From assembly GCA_964398915.1 (NCBI GenBank), contig CAYNOR010000018.1, positions 1-41,169 of the forward strand: a stretch of DNA of 41,169 nucleotides, read 5' to 3'. This document shows positions 31,467 through 40,100 of the stretch, one piece after another (positions within the stretch are counted from its first letter, which is position 1; every line of letters begins with the position of its first letter). The DNA is from Tichowtungia sp964398915. GTDB lineage: Bacteria > Verrucomicrobiota > Kiritimatiellia > Kiritimatiellales > Tichowtungiaceae. A model generated the notes under the pieces. That model made no database searches, was not told the DNA's origin, and saw nothing but the letters and a program-made list of their open reading frames with translations. Both the position numbers and the translations under genes were made by a program.

Positions 31467-32174
31467 TTAAATTCGATCAACCGCGTCCACCACGGCTTCA
31501 ATTGATTTCATATACTCTTCGAAGAGCCGCCCGGCGTCGACTTTTTTTATTCCAACCGTACCGGTCTTCAAAGCCTGAATCTGCCGGAAGGCTCCCAGTT
31601 CTACCGGAACATGGCCGTTGAGTTTTTCCAAAGCCTGAAATTTTTCCACCGATACTGAATTCTCATAAAGACGCAGTGCGGCGCGGAAAAGCGTCAATAC
31701 ACCGGACAACGAACCGGTCAGCAGAGCCGTCAGACGCCGCGGACTGCCGCAGACGGAAAGATAATTACGCCGCAACTGAATCAGTGCGGAACTCAGTTCG
31801 CGCTCCACCTGCAACCGGAGATTTGTTGTATCGGGATGTATCCCGGCGATCACATCCTCACCAAAGAGCACCTTGCGGGCATCCCGCATATCCAGCAGTT
31901 CGATCGGGAATATATCGGCAGCCTCCGACAGCCGCTGACGGGTAAAAAGCAGCGGCACCGGATTCCCGGCCCGCTCCCAGGCCGCAACCGGTTTTGCCAG
32001 ATTGCGCAGTACTGCCGGTGAAAGATCATTCAGTACTACCAGAAGATTATAGTCTGATCCTTTCGCGGCATAATCGCCCGCCGCAGCAGAACCGTACAAC
32101 ACCACGGCTTGCAGATTGTCACCGCAAGCGGTTTTCAGTTTTTCAGCAAACTCCTCAGGACTTATCTTTTTCAT
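31467..32174 (-). CDS. Nucleotidyltransferase-domain protein
   Basis: A protein of 235 aa. The N-terminal domain has the minimal nucleotidyltransferase signature VVLYGSAAAGDYAAKGSDYNLLVVL (GS followed by an acidic pair, D then NLL). The remainder is helical. Fold members transfer nucleotides to small molecules or proteins; the substrate here is unknown, and the second acidic position reads N (SDYN where DxD is common), which might lower or change activity. It lies between the lemA and TPM genes, with gaps of 13 and 18 bases, so it is in one operon with them. Confidence 0.7.
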   Translation of the reverse strand: MKKISPEEFAEKLKTACGDNLQAVVLYGSAAAGDYAAKGSDYNLLVVLNDLSPAVLRNLAKPVAAWERAGNPVPLLFTRQRLSEAADIFPIELLDMRDARKVLFGEDVIAGIHPDTTNLRLQVERELSSALIQLRRNYLSVCGSPRRLTALLTGSLSGVLTLFRAALRLYENSVSVEKFQALEKLNGHVPVELGAFRQIQALKTGTVGIKKVDAGRLFEEYMKSIEAVVDAVDRI

Positions 32175-32192
32175 AACAGTTCTTCCTTCCAA

Positions 32193-32945
32193 TCAGCGCG
32201 AAGCCCCGCCGCCGCCCGACATACCTCCACCGAAACCGCCGAAGCCTCCTCCACCAAAACCGCCTCCACCAAAACCTCCGCCGCGATGCCCGCCACCACC
32301 GCTATTTAACATAAAAAGGAGAATCCACGGGTGCCGAATAACAACCCCAATAAACAGCAGAATAAAAATGAGATGAATCCACGAAAGTTCCTGTTCTTTT
32401 GATGCCCGCTGAACATGCTCCGGCATACCGGAAAGCACAACGCCCCGGTCAGCGGCAATTCGTTGTGCAAGCGCCGCAGCCCCGTTCGCTGCGGCAGATC
32501 CGTACTGACCCTGACTCCAGCCAGGAACCACAAACGTGTCAAGAATGCGTCCCGCCACCGCATCGGGAATTACGCCCTCGAGTCCGTAGCCGACTTCAAT
32601 TCGCAAGCGGTTACCACGCCCTTCCCCAATGGCGCAAAGAAAAAGAACTCCGTTGTTCTTGTCTTTCTGCCCGATACCCCAGCGCGCAAAAAGCCGGTTG
32701 GCAAAATCGTCAATCTGTCCGCCTTCGAGAGATTCCAGCGTCACCACGGCCACCTGCGCACCGGTTTTCTGCTCCAGCTCTGTCAAAAGTTTCTCCGCCG
32801 CCGCGCGATCGGCAGAATTCATCACATTGGCGAAATCGCTGACATGGCCTGCCGGTTTGAGCGAATTCAGTAACCGGTCGGAATCCGCCTGGACCGGAAA
32901 AACGCCAGACAGCAAAAGCAAAGTCGTTATAAAAAATCTACACAT
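32193..32945 (-). CDS. TPM-domain protein (YgcG-like), secreted and membrane-anchored
   Basis: A 250-aa protein with a signal peptide (residues 1-20, cleavage after VQA), a TPM domain (about 32-170, VSDFANVMNSADRAAAEKLLTELEQKTGAQVAVVTL, NGVLFLCAIGEGRGNRLRIEVGYGLEGVIPDAVAG), a membrane span near 190-215 and a Gly-rich tail (GGGFGGGGFGGGG and on). TPM-type domains have been reported as phosphatases or assembly factors. It is first in the operon, followed by the nucleotidyltransferase and lemA. Confidence 0.88.
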   Translation of the reverse strand: MCRFFITTLLLLSGVFPVQADSDRLLNSLKPAGHVSDFANVMNSADRAAAEKLLTELEQKTGAQVAVVTLESLEGGQIDDFANRLFARWGIGQKDKNNGVLFLCAIGEGRGNRLRIEVGYGLEGVIPDAVAGRILDTFVVPGWSQGQYGSAAANGAAALAQRIAADRGVVLSGMPEHVQRASKEQELSWIHLIFILLFIGVVIRHPWILLFMLNSGGGGHRGGGFGGGGFGGGGFGGFGGGMSGGGGASR

Positions 32946-33067
32946 AGAAGGAGCACCTTACTGGCTTTCCCAATGATTGGAAATGCCTGATTCTATATTT
33001 AAAACCCCGAAACGATTAACTAAATCGATATTCACTGGAATGTTTATGCTTTTCGTCGGATTTTTAT
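32946..33067. other. Intergenic region with TTCCAA/TTGGAA palindrome
   Basis: It separates the divergent TPM operon and the methionine locus. 32966-32983 reads TTTCCCAATGATTGGAAA, an imperfect copy of the palindrome seen at 7975-7997 and in mfd. It may contain the TPM-operon promoter, which I cannot define. Confidence 0.4.
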
Positions 33068-33097
33068 TTGACAGCCTCAGAAAATAAAGCGTATGTT
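33068..33097 (+). promoter_or_regulatory. Promoter of the methionine locus
   Basis: -35 TTGACA (33068-33073), 18-bp spacer, -10 TATGTT (33092-33097). The expected start near 33104 coincides with the first base of the riboswitch stem. Confidence 0.65.
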
Positions 33098-33104
33098 GCC
33101 GCCC

Positions 33105-33238
33105 ATGCATTCAGAGAGGCGTAAACCAAACGCCCGGCAACCTGACAACCAAAGGTGCCACGGCCTGGCAAAAGGCGATGCGCCCCGCAAGGGGAAAGTT
33201 GACGGTCAACCGCATCTCCAAAACTTCTCTGAACGCAT
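33105..33238 (+). promoter_or_regulatory. SAM-clan riboswitch-like leader upstream of metY
   Basis: A closing stem pairs 33105-33116 (ATGCATTCAGAG) with 33227-33238 (CTCTGAACGCAT), with one A-C mismatch. Inside are AGAGAGGCGT, CGCCCGGCAACC (33131-33142) and AAGGTGCC (33152-33159), the conserved core words of SAM-I/SAM-IV-type riboswitches, in the right order. The gene downstream, metY, is a classical target. Binding of S-adenosylmethionine would be expected to turn expression down. The J1/2-P2 part is shorter than in standard SAM-I, so it may be a variant class. Confidence 0.65.
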
Positions 33239-33248
33239 AGTGAGTACT

Positions 33249-33300
33249 GCGTATTTCGTATTGAAGAGGAAATATTTTCGTATCCGACTGTGAAATACGC
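33249..33300 (+). other. Hairpin between riboswitch and metY
   Basis: GCGTATTTC (33249-33257) pairs with GAAATACGC (33292-33300). The flanks also match: GTACTGCGTATTTCGTATTG on the left versus CAATACGAAGTAC (33300-33312) on the right. It could be the riboswitch expression platform; no U-tract follows, so control at translation or a dispersed repeat are alternatives. Confidence 0.5.
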
Positions 33301-33349
33301 AATACGAAGTACGGATTACAGATTTGAAACTAAAAAGGGAGAGACCATT

Positions 33350-34624
33350 ATGAGCAAAAATACCGAAACGCTGGCACTTCATGCCGGCTACACCCCGGAC
33401 TCCACAGGCAGTTGCGCGGTTCCTGTCTACAGAACCAGCGCCTACGTCTTCCGCAACACGGAACACGCCGCCAACCTGTTCGGCTTGAAAGAACTCGGTA
33501 ATATTTATTCACGACTGATGAACCCGACGAATGACGTGCTCGAACAGCGCGTCGCTGCACTCGAAGGCGCCGCCGGAGCACTGGCACTGTCATCCGGCAC
33601 GGCGGCCATCTTCTACAGCATCATCAACCTCGCTCAGGCGGGCGATGAAATTGTTGCCTCAAGCAACCTCTACGGGGGAACCTACACGCAGTTCAATAAC
33701 ATCCTGCCGCAACTGGGCATCAAGGTGAGGTTTGTCGATCCGTCCGATCCGCAGAACTTTGCCAAGGCGATCACGGCCAAGACAAAGGCGCTTTACACCG
33801 AAACCATCGGCAATCCATCGCTTGATGTTTCCGATATCGAAGCAATCTCAAAAATCGCGCACGCCAACGGTCTGCCGCTGATCGTCGACAGCACATTCAC
33901 CACGCCGCATCTGCTCCGTCCAATTGAACACGGCGCAGACATCGTTGTCCATTCGCTCACCAAATGGCTGGGCGGACACGGCAATGGAATCGGCGGCATC
34001 GTGGTGGATTCAGGCAAATTCAACTGGGCGGCCGGCAAACATCCCCTGCTCTCTGAACCGGATGAAAGCTATCACGGCATCCGTTATGCACATGATCTGC
34101 CGCCGTCGCTGGCGCCGCTGGCCTACATTCTGCGGATGAGACTGGTGCCGCTGCGCAATCTCGGCGCATGTCTTTCGCCCGACAACGCGTGGCAGTTCCT
34201 GCAAGGAATTGAAACCCTCGCGCTACGCATGGAGCGTCACAGCGAAAATGCGCTGGCCGTGGCGAAGTTCCTTGAAAAACAAAGCGAAGTTGAATGGGTT
34301 AGATTTCCAGGACTCGAAAGCCATCCGTCACATAAAATTGCGAAAAAACTGTTTAAAAACGGGTTCGGTGCAACGGTGGTGTTCGAAGTCAAGGGCGGCG
34401 AAAGCGGCGGCAAGAAGTTCATTGAAAAGCTTCAGCTCTTCTCACACCTCGCCAACGTCGGCGACGCAAAAAGCCTGGCAATTCATCCGGCGACCACGAC
34501 GCACTCGCAGCTCACAACTGAACAACAGGCGGAAGGCGGCATCACACCCGGCCTCATCCGGCTCTCGATCGGGTTGGAGCATATCGATGATATTCTCGCC
34601 GATCTCAAGCAGGCCTTGAAGTAA
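33350..34624 (+). CDS. metY: O-acetylhomoserine sulfhydrylase
   Basis: A protein of 424 aa in the Cys/Met-metabolism PLP family. It joins O-acetylhomoserine and sulfide to homocysteine. Visible: TETLALHAGYTPDSTGSCAVPVYRTSAYVF, IYSRLMNPTNDVLEQRVAALEGAAGALALSSGTAA, ALYTETIGNPSLDVSDI and the cofactor lysine in VHSLTKWLGGHGNGIGG. The C-terminal HPATTTHSQLTTEQQAEGGITPGLIRLSIGLEHIDDI is diagnostic for the MetY branch. AGGGAG lies 9 bases before the chosen ATG. With metX downstream it forms the direct sulfhydrylation route to methionine. Confidence 0.95.
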   Translation: MSKNTETLALHAGYTPDSTGSCAVPVYRTSAYVFRNTEHAANLFGLKELGNIYSRLMNPTNDVLEQRVAALEGAAGALALSSGTAAIFYSIINLAQAGDEIVASSNLYGGTYTQFNNILPQLGIKVRFVDPSDPQNFAKAITAKTKALYTETIGNPSLDVSDIEAISKIAHANGLPLIVDSTFTTPHLLRPIEHGADIVVHSLTKWLGGHGNGIGGIVVDSGKFNWAAGKHPLLSEPDESYHGIRYAHDLPPSLAPLAYILRMRLVPLRNLGACLSPDNAWQFLQGIETLALRMERHSENALAVAKFLEKQSEVEWVRFPGLESHPSHKIAKKLFKNGFGATVVFEVKGGESGGKKFIEKLQLFSHLANVGDAKSLAIHPATTTHSQLTTEQQAEGGITPGLIRLSIGLEHIDDILADLKQALK

Positions 34625-34629
34625 ATATC

Positions 34630-34713
34630 GAATATCGAACAAGGAACTCAGAACGATAAAGAAACGATAAAGGTGAAATTCATTCTTCTTTCGACATTCC
34701 TTGTTCGATATTC
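34630..34713. repeat. Palindromic element between metY and metX
   Basis: Perfect 17-bp arms GAATATCGAACAAGGAA (34630-34646) and TTCCTTGTTCGATATTC (34697-34713) around a 50-nt interior. It fills the whole metY-metX spacer. It looks like a dispersed repeat; as RNA it would be a long hairpin in the metYX message. Confidence 0.8.
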
Positions 34714-34725
34714 TGCGGTTCATTT

Positions 34726-35856
34726 ATGAAGACAGTTGAAACACAATTTTTCACCTACGACACGTTAGCTCTGCGGAGCGGGGTCAATTTCGGCCCCGTC
34801 ACACTGGCGTATGAAGCGTATGGCGAGCTCAATGAAAAGCGCGACAACACCATCTTGCTGTTCCATGCGCTTTCGGGGTCCCAGCACGCAGCAGGATTCA
34901 ATCCCTCCGTACCCGGTGTCGGAGAAAAATGGAACACGGAATGCCACACCGGCTGGTGGAGCGACTACATTGGTCCGGATAAAATAATTGATACCAACCG
35001 CTTTTTCGTACTCTGCATCAACTATTTCGGCGGATGCTACGGAAGCACCGGACCCTCTTCGATCAACCCCGCCACCGGCAAACCCTACGGCGGCAACTTT
35101 CCCCGCATCCACTTCAGCGACATCGTCGACTCGCAACTGCCATTACTCACACATCTCGGCATCAAAAAACTGCACGCCGTCATCGGCGCTTCACTGGGCG
35201 GCATGCTCACGGCTTATCTGGCGGCACGCTACCCGCAACTCACAGATCGTATCATCGCCATCGCCTGCGGTATCGAACCAACCACACTGATCCGCGCCCA
35301 CAACATCGAGCAGATCCTGGCTATCGAAAACGATCCGAACTTCCGTAACGGCAACTACTATGACGGCGAACCGCCACTGCGCGGACTGGCGCTGGCACGC
35401 ATGATTTCACACAAAACCTTTGTTTCCCTCGACTTCATTGAAGAGCGCGCTCAGAACCGCTGGGAGCAGGAATACGACGAATTTTCGTGGTACAAAGTCT
35501 GCACCCCACTCGAATCCTACATTCTGCATCAGGGCCGGAAGCTCGTGCGGCGCTTCGATGCCAACAGCTACCTGCAACTCATCGCCGCATGGTCAAACTT
35601 CCACCTGCTGCGTGACAGCGGCGCCCCGGACTACGCCACCCTGTTTGAAAAATGCCGCCACCAGCACTACACCATTTTTACCATTGATGACGACTACTGC
35701 TTCTATCCGGAGGAGCAGGAATACTACCGGAAAAAACTCGAAGAAGGTCGCGTTCCGGTCAACCATGTCACCGTCCATTCAGACAAAGGGCACGACTCTT
35801 TTCTGCTGGAACCGCACCTTTACGAAAAAGAACTTCGCGCAGCACTGAACAACTAA
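34726..35856 (+). CDS. metX: Homoserine O-acetyltransferase
   Basis: A 376-aa alpha/beta hydrolase that acetylates homoserine with acetyl-CoA. Features: LAYEAYGELNEKRDNTILLFHALSGSQH, GPSSINPATGKPYGGNFPRI, nucleophile S156 in GASLGG, then the Asp (in TIDDDYCFYP) and His (in SDKGHDSFLLEP) of the triad. Succinyl- versus acetyl-CoA preference cannot be decided safely, but pairing with MetY fits acetyl. It is downstream of metY and presumably under the same riboswitch control. A small hairpin GATGGA-cgt-TCCATC (35891-35905) follows. Confidence 0.93.
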   Translation: MKTVETQFFTYDTLALRSGVNFGPVTLAYEAYGELNEKRDNTILLFHALSGSQHAAGFNPSVPGVGEKWNTECHTGWWSDYIGPDKIIDTNRFFVLCINYFGGCYGSTGPSSINPATGKPYGGNFPRIHFSDIVDSQLPLLTHLGIKKLHAVIGASLGGMLTAYLAARYPQLTDRIIAIACGIEPTTLIRAHNIEQILAIENDPNFRNGNYYDGEPPLRGLALARMISHKTFVSLDFIEERAQNRWEQEYDEFSWYKVCTPLESYILHQGRKLVRRFDANSYLQLIAAWSNFHLLRDSGAPDYATLFEKCRHQHYTIFTIDDDYCFYPEEQEYYRKKLEEGRVPVNHVTVHSDKGHDSFLLEPHLYEKELRAALNN

Positions 35857-35957
35857 AATGCATCTAAGTCAGCATATTTTATGGGTTGCAGGATGGACGT
35901 TCCATCTAACGGTTGAGAGATACAGGGATTGAAACTAAAACTTAAGGGAATGTGCGG

Positions 35958-36962
35958 ATGTGCTCACCTTTTTCACCTTTTTCTTTTTCCCAACAAAAAA
36001 ATCCACCGATGCCGTCCAGCAATCTCCAGTGCACCACGATCGGGCCATCGCAATTCGGGCCGCAGGTTCAGAATGCCGGGCTTTTTCACTTTCCGCAGGC
36101 AATGGAGTTTGAATACAAGCTGGACCACCATCATCTCATCCTGATCGAGCGCGGTGAGTTGAATGCCGTCACGTCCACCGGACCGGTGTGCGCCACGGCC
36201 CAAGCATTTCTCTGTTTTCGACCCGCCATCAAGATGTCCTATCGGATTGTGGCGGATACGGTTTTTTATCAGGCAGGAGTGCAATTTTCGCAGCCACCCC
36301 GACATCTGCTTACCCCGGAGTTTCCAGAGATCGGCCCGCTGCCGGTGCTGACAAAAACCGGCGAGGCATTCAGAGAGTTCCGAAACCTTTTTGAGACGAT
36401 TTGCGTGGAACTTTCGCAGGAGGGGTCACCGCATCACTTCCGGGTGCAGGTGGCTGTGTATGGGATCCTTGCCCTGCTCACCTCCACGATTATCAAGTCC
36501 GCCAGCCCTCTCGCGCCGCTGGACACATGGGAGCGCATCCACCTACACGCCGCGTCATTGGAATGCGGCGAGTTTGACCCGGCCAAGTTCGCCTCCGAGT
36601 TGGGGATCACAAACGAGCAATTCCAGCGGGTCTTCAAACAGCGCTTCGGGATGACCGTCACCGCCTGCCGAATGCGCGCCCGCTTGGCCGAGGCAGTCCG
36701 TCGGCTGCGCGAGACCGATGCGTCGGTCAAGGCGATCGCCTACAGTCTCGGATTCGACGGATCGAAAGGGCTCACCCACGCGATGAAAAAGTATCTCCAC
36801 TTCACCGCATCCCAGATCCGCGGCGGGGAGGCCGCCTCGCTGGCCGCAACAACAGGAGCCTCAATGGGGGGCTTATTCCCCCGCAACCAGCACCTCCTGC
36901 CTCCGGGAGATCGCGTGGAATCACTCATGGCCCGCAAAAAGGTCAGCCAGCGGTATTTGTAG
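35958..36962 (+). CDS. AraC family transcriptional regulator
   Basis: A protein of about 334 aa. The N-terminal 160 residues form a cupin-like sensor region (LDHHHLILIERGELNAVTSTGP). The C-terminal double helix-turn-helix runs about 215-300: FASELGITNEQFQRVFKQRFGMTVTACRMRARL then AEAVRRLRETDASVKAIAYSLGFDGSKGLTHAMKKY. A 45-residue basic tail follows. The start is uncertain: ATG 35958 follows AAGGG at about 10 bases; GTG 35952 and ATG 36009 are alternatives. It lies upstream of the glycosidase gene and probably responds to a sugar to control it. Confidence 0.85.
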   Translation: MCSPFSPFSFSQQKNPPMPSSNLQCTTIGPSQFGPQVQNAGLFHFPQAMEFEYKLDHHHLILIERGELNAVTSTGPVCATAQAFLCFRPAIKMSYRIVADTVFYQAGVQFSQPPRHLLTPEFPEIGPLPVLTKTGEAFREFRNLFETICVELSQEGSPHHFRVQVAVYGILALLTSTIIKSASPLAPLDTWERIHLHAASLECGEFDPAKFASELGITNEQFQRVFKQRFGMTVTACRMRARLAEAVRRLRETDASVKAIAYSLGFDGSKGLTHAMKKYLHFTASQIRGGEAASLAATTGASMGGLFPRNQHLLPPGDRVESLMARKKVSQRYL

Positions 36963-37106
36963 TTCTCTCCATGCCGCCAGACCGGTTTAAACCCTCAAAT
37001 CCGCAGAATTCACCCCCCCGTGACCGCTTGCATTTTACGGGCGGGGGGCTGAAGCTTGACGGAGTTGGGAGCAACTGGGCTTTCAATAAAAAAAAACAAA
37101 ACACCT
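36963..37106 (+). other. Intergenic region with GC-rich hairpin before the glycosidase gene
   Basis: CCCCCC-CGT (37013-37021) can pair with ACG-ggc-GGGGGG (37037-37048), giving a strong bulged hairpin 60 bases before the start of the glycosidase. It could terminate or modulate transcription after the regulator. No U-tract follows closely. Confidence 0.45.
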
Positions 37107-40100
37107 ATGAAACCTATGAAAATTCAAAACATGATCGTTGGAGTTGCCTCTGTGGTGGTCTTGGGGATGTCTTCCGCAAGCGCCGAGTTCTTGGTCAATG
37201 AGTCAAGCGGCTCCGCGGAAATCTACAACAGTTCGGGGACCCATACCGGCACGTTTGCCAGAGGGTTGACCTCTCCTTTGGGAATCGCCGCGGGCGGCGG
37301 TTACGTGTTCATCGGAGATTTTGGCACCGGAATGATCCAGAAATACTCGACAGGGGGTGCCGCGCTCGGAGTTGTGAATATCAACGGTGGCAACTCAACT
37401 GCTGGATGGGGAACAGCCGGGCTGGCCTTTGCCAATGGGCGTATTCAAGCATGCGCGTATACTGCCGGTTATGTCCAAAGCAGCGCACTTGATGCAGGAA
37501 CGGAGGATGGGAATCCGGCCACCCCGAGTGCCTATTTGTATGCGGCGGTGGCTGATGCATGGAATAATGGCAGCCCGTCGGGAATGACCTCCCTTGCACC
37601 AAACGGCTTCGCCGATTCCGTGGCTTTCACCACGGTGAATCTCGATGGTTCCGGGGCCTTGAACTACTGGACTCCCGGTGTCGTCGAATTCGGCACCTAT
37701 GTCACATTTACAGCAGGCGCAGGGGCGCGTGGTGTTGTGGCGGCGGGAAGCAACACCTTCTACGTCGCGCTTTTCCATGCTGGAAAAGTCGTCAAGGTTT
37801 ATTTTGATGACACCCTGGGGTGGAAGCAGAGCGACTGGAAGACAGGACTGAACCAACCTGTCGGTCTGGCGATTGATGGCGGCAACATCTATGTCGGTTC
37901 ATACCTCGACAAAACCATCACGGGCTACAGCTTGGCCGACGCCAGCCTCCAAAGTTCCTTCGCCACCGTCGCCAGTCCGCAGTATTTCGCGCTGGTGACG
38001 CTCGCGAACAAAGCCACCCTGCCAAAGCCACACACGGTGGGTGTCAGTGGCGGAAGCGCCACCCTTCAGCTCAATGCCGCGGCGAATGTGGCCACGAAAC
38101 TGCACGCCGCCGATCTGCTTGTCGCGATGAGCGGCGGCGGCACTGTCGAGCGCTACGACTCCGCCACCGGCTGGCACGTGGGGACATTTATCAACAGGAT
38201 CGATCAGCCCAACGCGCTGGCGTTCGGCCCGGACGGCGCGCTGTATGTGGCCACCGGGGCGGTCGGCGGGGCGGGAGCGGTGAAGAAGTTTCATGGCGTC
38301 ACGGGGCGGTTTCTCGGCAATTTTATTTCTGTGCCCGCCGGGCAGCCCGGCTATCTCGCGCGCGCCTCGGACCTCGTCTGGCATGAGGGCGATTGCTTTG
38401 TGGTGAGTTGCGATGACAGCAAGGTGCAGCGCTACGATGGGAAGACCGGCGCGTTCAAGGGCACGGTGGCGACGGGCAATCCGGCGGGGTGGATCACGCA
38501 GATCGCGGTGCGGGACGGGGCGGTGTTCACCACCGAGTTCAACGAGGGGCGTGTACGGCGCTTTCCGCTGGTAGGTGGTGAGCCGAAGGTTTTTGTCGAG
38601 CAGGCGGGGTTCACGCCGTGGGGCATCGCCTTCGACCAGGGCGGGCGCTGCTGGTGGAGCGGGATCGGCGGCATCGCGCGCTTTGACGGCAAGACGAATG
38701 CGGTGGTGGTGCCCGCGGGCGAGGTGACCACCCCGGTCGCGCTGGCGGTTTCTCCGGACGGGCAGCTCGTGTGTTCGAGCAACGGCAGGCAAAGCGTGAC
38801 AGTATGGAATATTTCCGGCCAGACACCCAAGCTGCTGCGCACGATCTCCGGGCCGGAAGTGCGCGACCCGACGGGCGTGGCCTTCACCACGCAGCCCTTC
38901 GAGGCTCCGGCCCAATTTGGAAATTTCGTGCCGCAGCCCTCGAATACCGGACGCGACTGGACGCCGAAGGGAACGACGATCTACAGCCTCCGCGCTGATG
39001 CCGCGGCCCCGGTCATCGTCGAGTTCGGCCTCGATACCGAGGGCGGCGACCGCGCGAAGACCCAGCTCCTGCGCGAGCCGATGCGGCTCGTGTTCACGCT
39101 CGCCGACGGACGTCAGGTGGATGCCTGGGATGTGCCCGCGAAACGGCAGCTCGCACCCGGCAAAGTGGACTATCAGTTCAACCTGTCCGAGGGAATCGAC
39201 GCCCGCTGGTCGGTCTGGACGGACAACGAGTTGCTGCGGATGAGCCTCGTACTCGCCGGAGCGAAGGCCGGTCAGGTGACCAAATCCGAACTCCTCATTC
39301 CCTTCGACCCGCGTGCGATGGGCACCACGATTCTCGCGGAGGAATGGGGCGCCAATGGCGAGGTCAAGGCCCCGCTCATCATCAGCGCACTCGACATGGG
39401 GCAGTTGCGGCTGAGTAACACCGGCTCCGACGAGGCGCTCGCCTGCCGGTTCACCGGAAGCCGCCTGCACAAGCGCATCGATCTGCGGATCGGATTTCCC
39501 GTCGCAGGCAAGGGCGAGATCGTGTTCGCGCCCGCGCGGCTGGAGAAGCCGCGGGCCGACATCTCCGACGCGGACTGGGCGAAAATCCGACGCGGTCTGA
39601 TTTCGTTGATTCACATTACACCGTTCATGCCGGCCCAAGAGAATGGCTCCGCATGGCTCGGCTCGCCGGGAGGCATCACCGGCAACAACGTGATCTCCGA
39701 TCCCGTTTCCTGCATGATGGAGCGCAACTTCCAGTGGCTGACGGGCATGGGCGACAAGGCGGTCATCATGGGCATCGACCTCAACAAGATCGCCCGCAAG
39801 ACCCTCGAATTCTGGTTGAACCAGCGCATGAACGCCGATGGATCGCTCGACTATGTTCTTCAAAAGGGCAACATCTCGGCGGACTCCAACACCGGGGTGC
39901 TCAACGCCGCCACCGACTACTACCTTTCCACCGGCGACAAGTCCTTTGTCTCCGCAAACAAAGACGCGCTCGTCAAAGCCGTCGGCTATCTCATCGCCCG
40001 CGATCTGGATGACGACGGGCTTATCGAAACGTTCCGCGACGGCAACGGCAAGAAGCAGTTCGGCGACACCGGCTACGACACAATCTGCTCCGGCTGGAAG

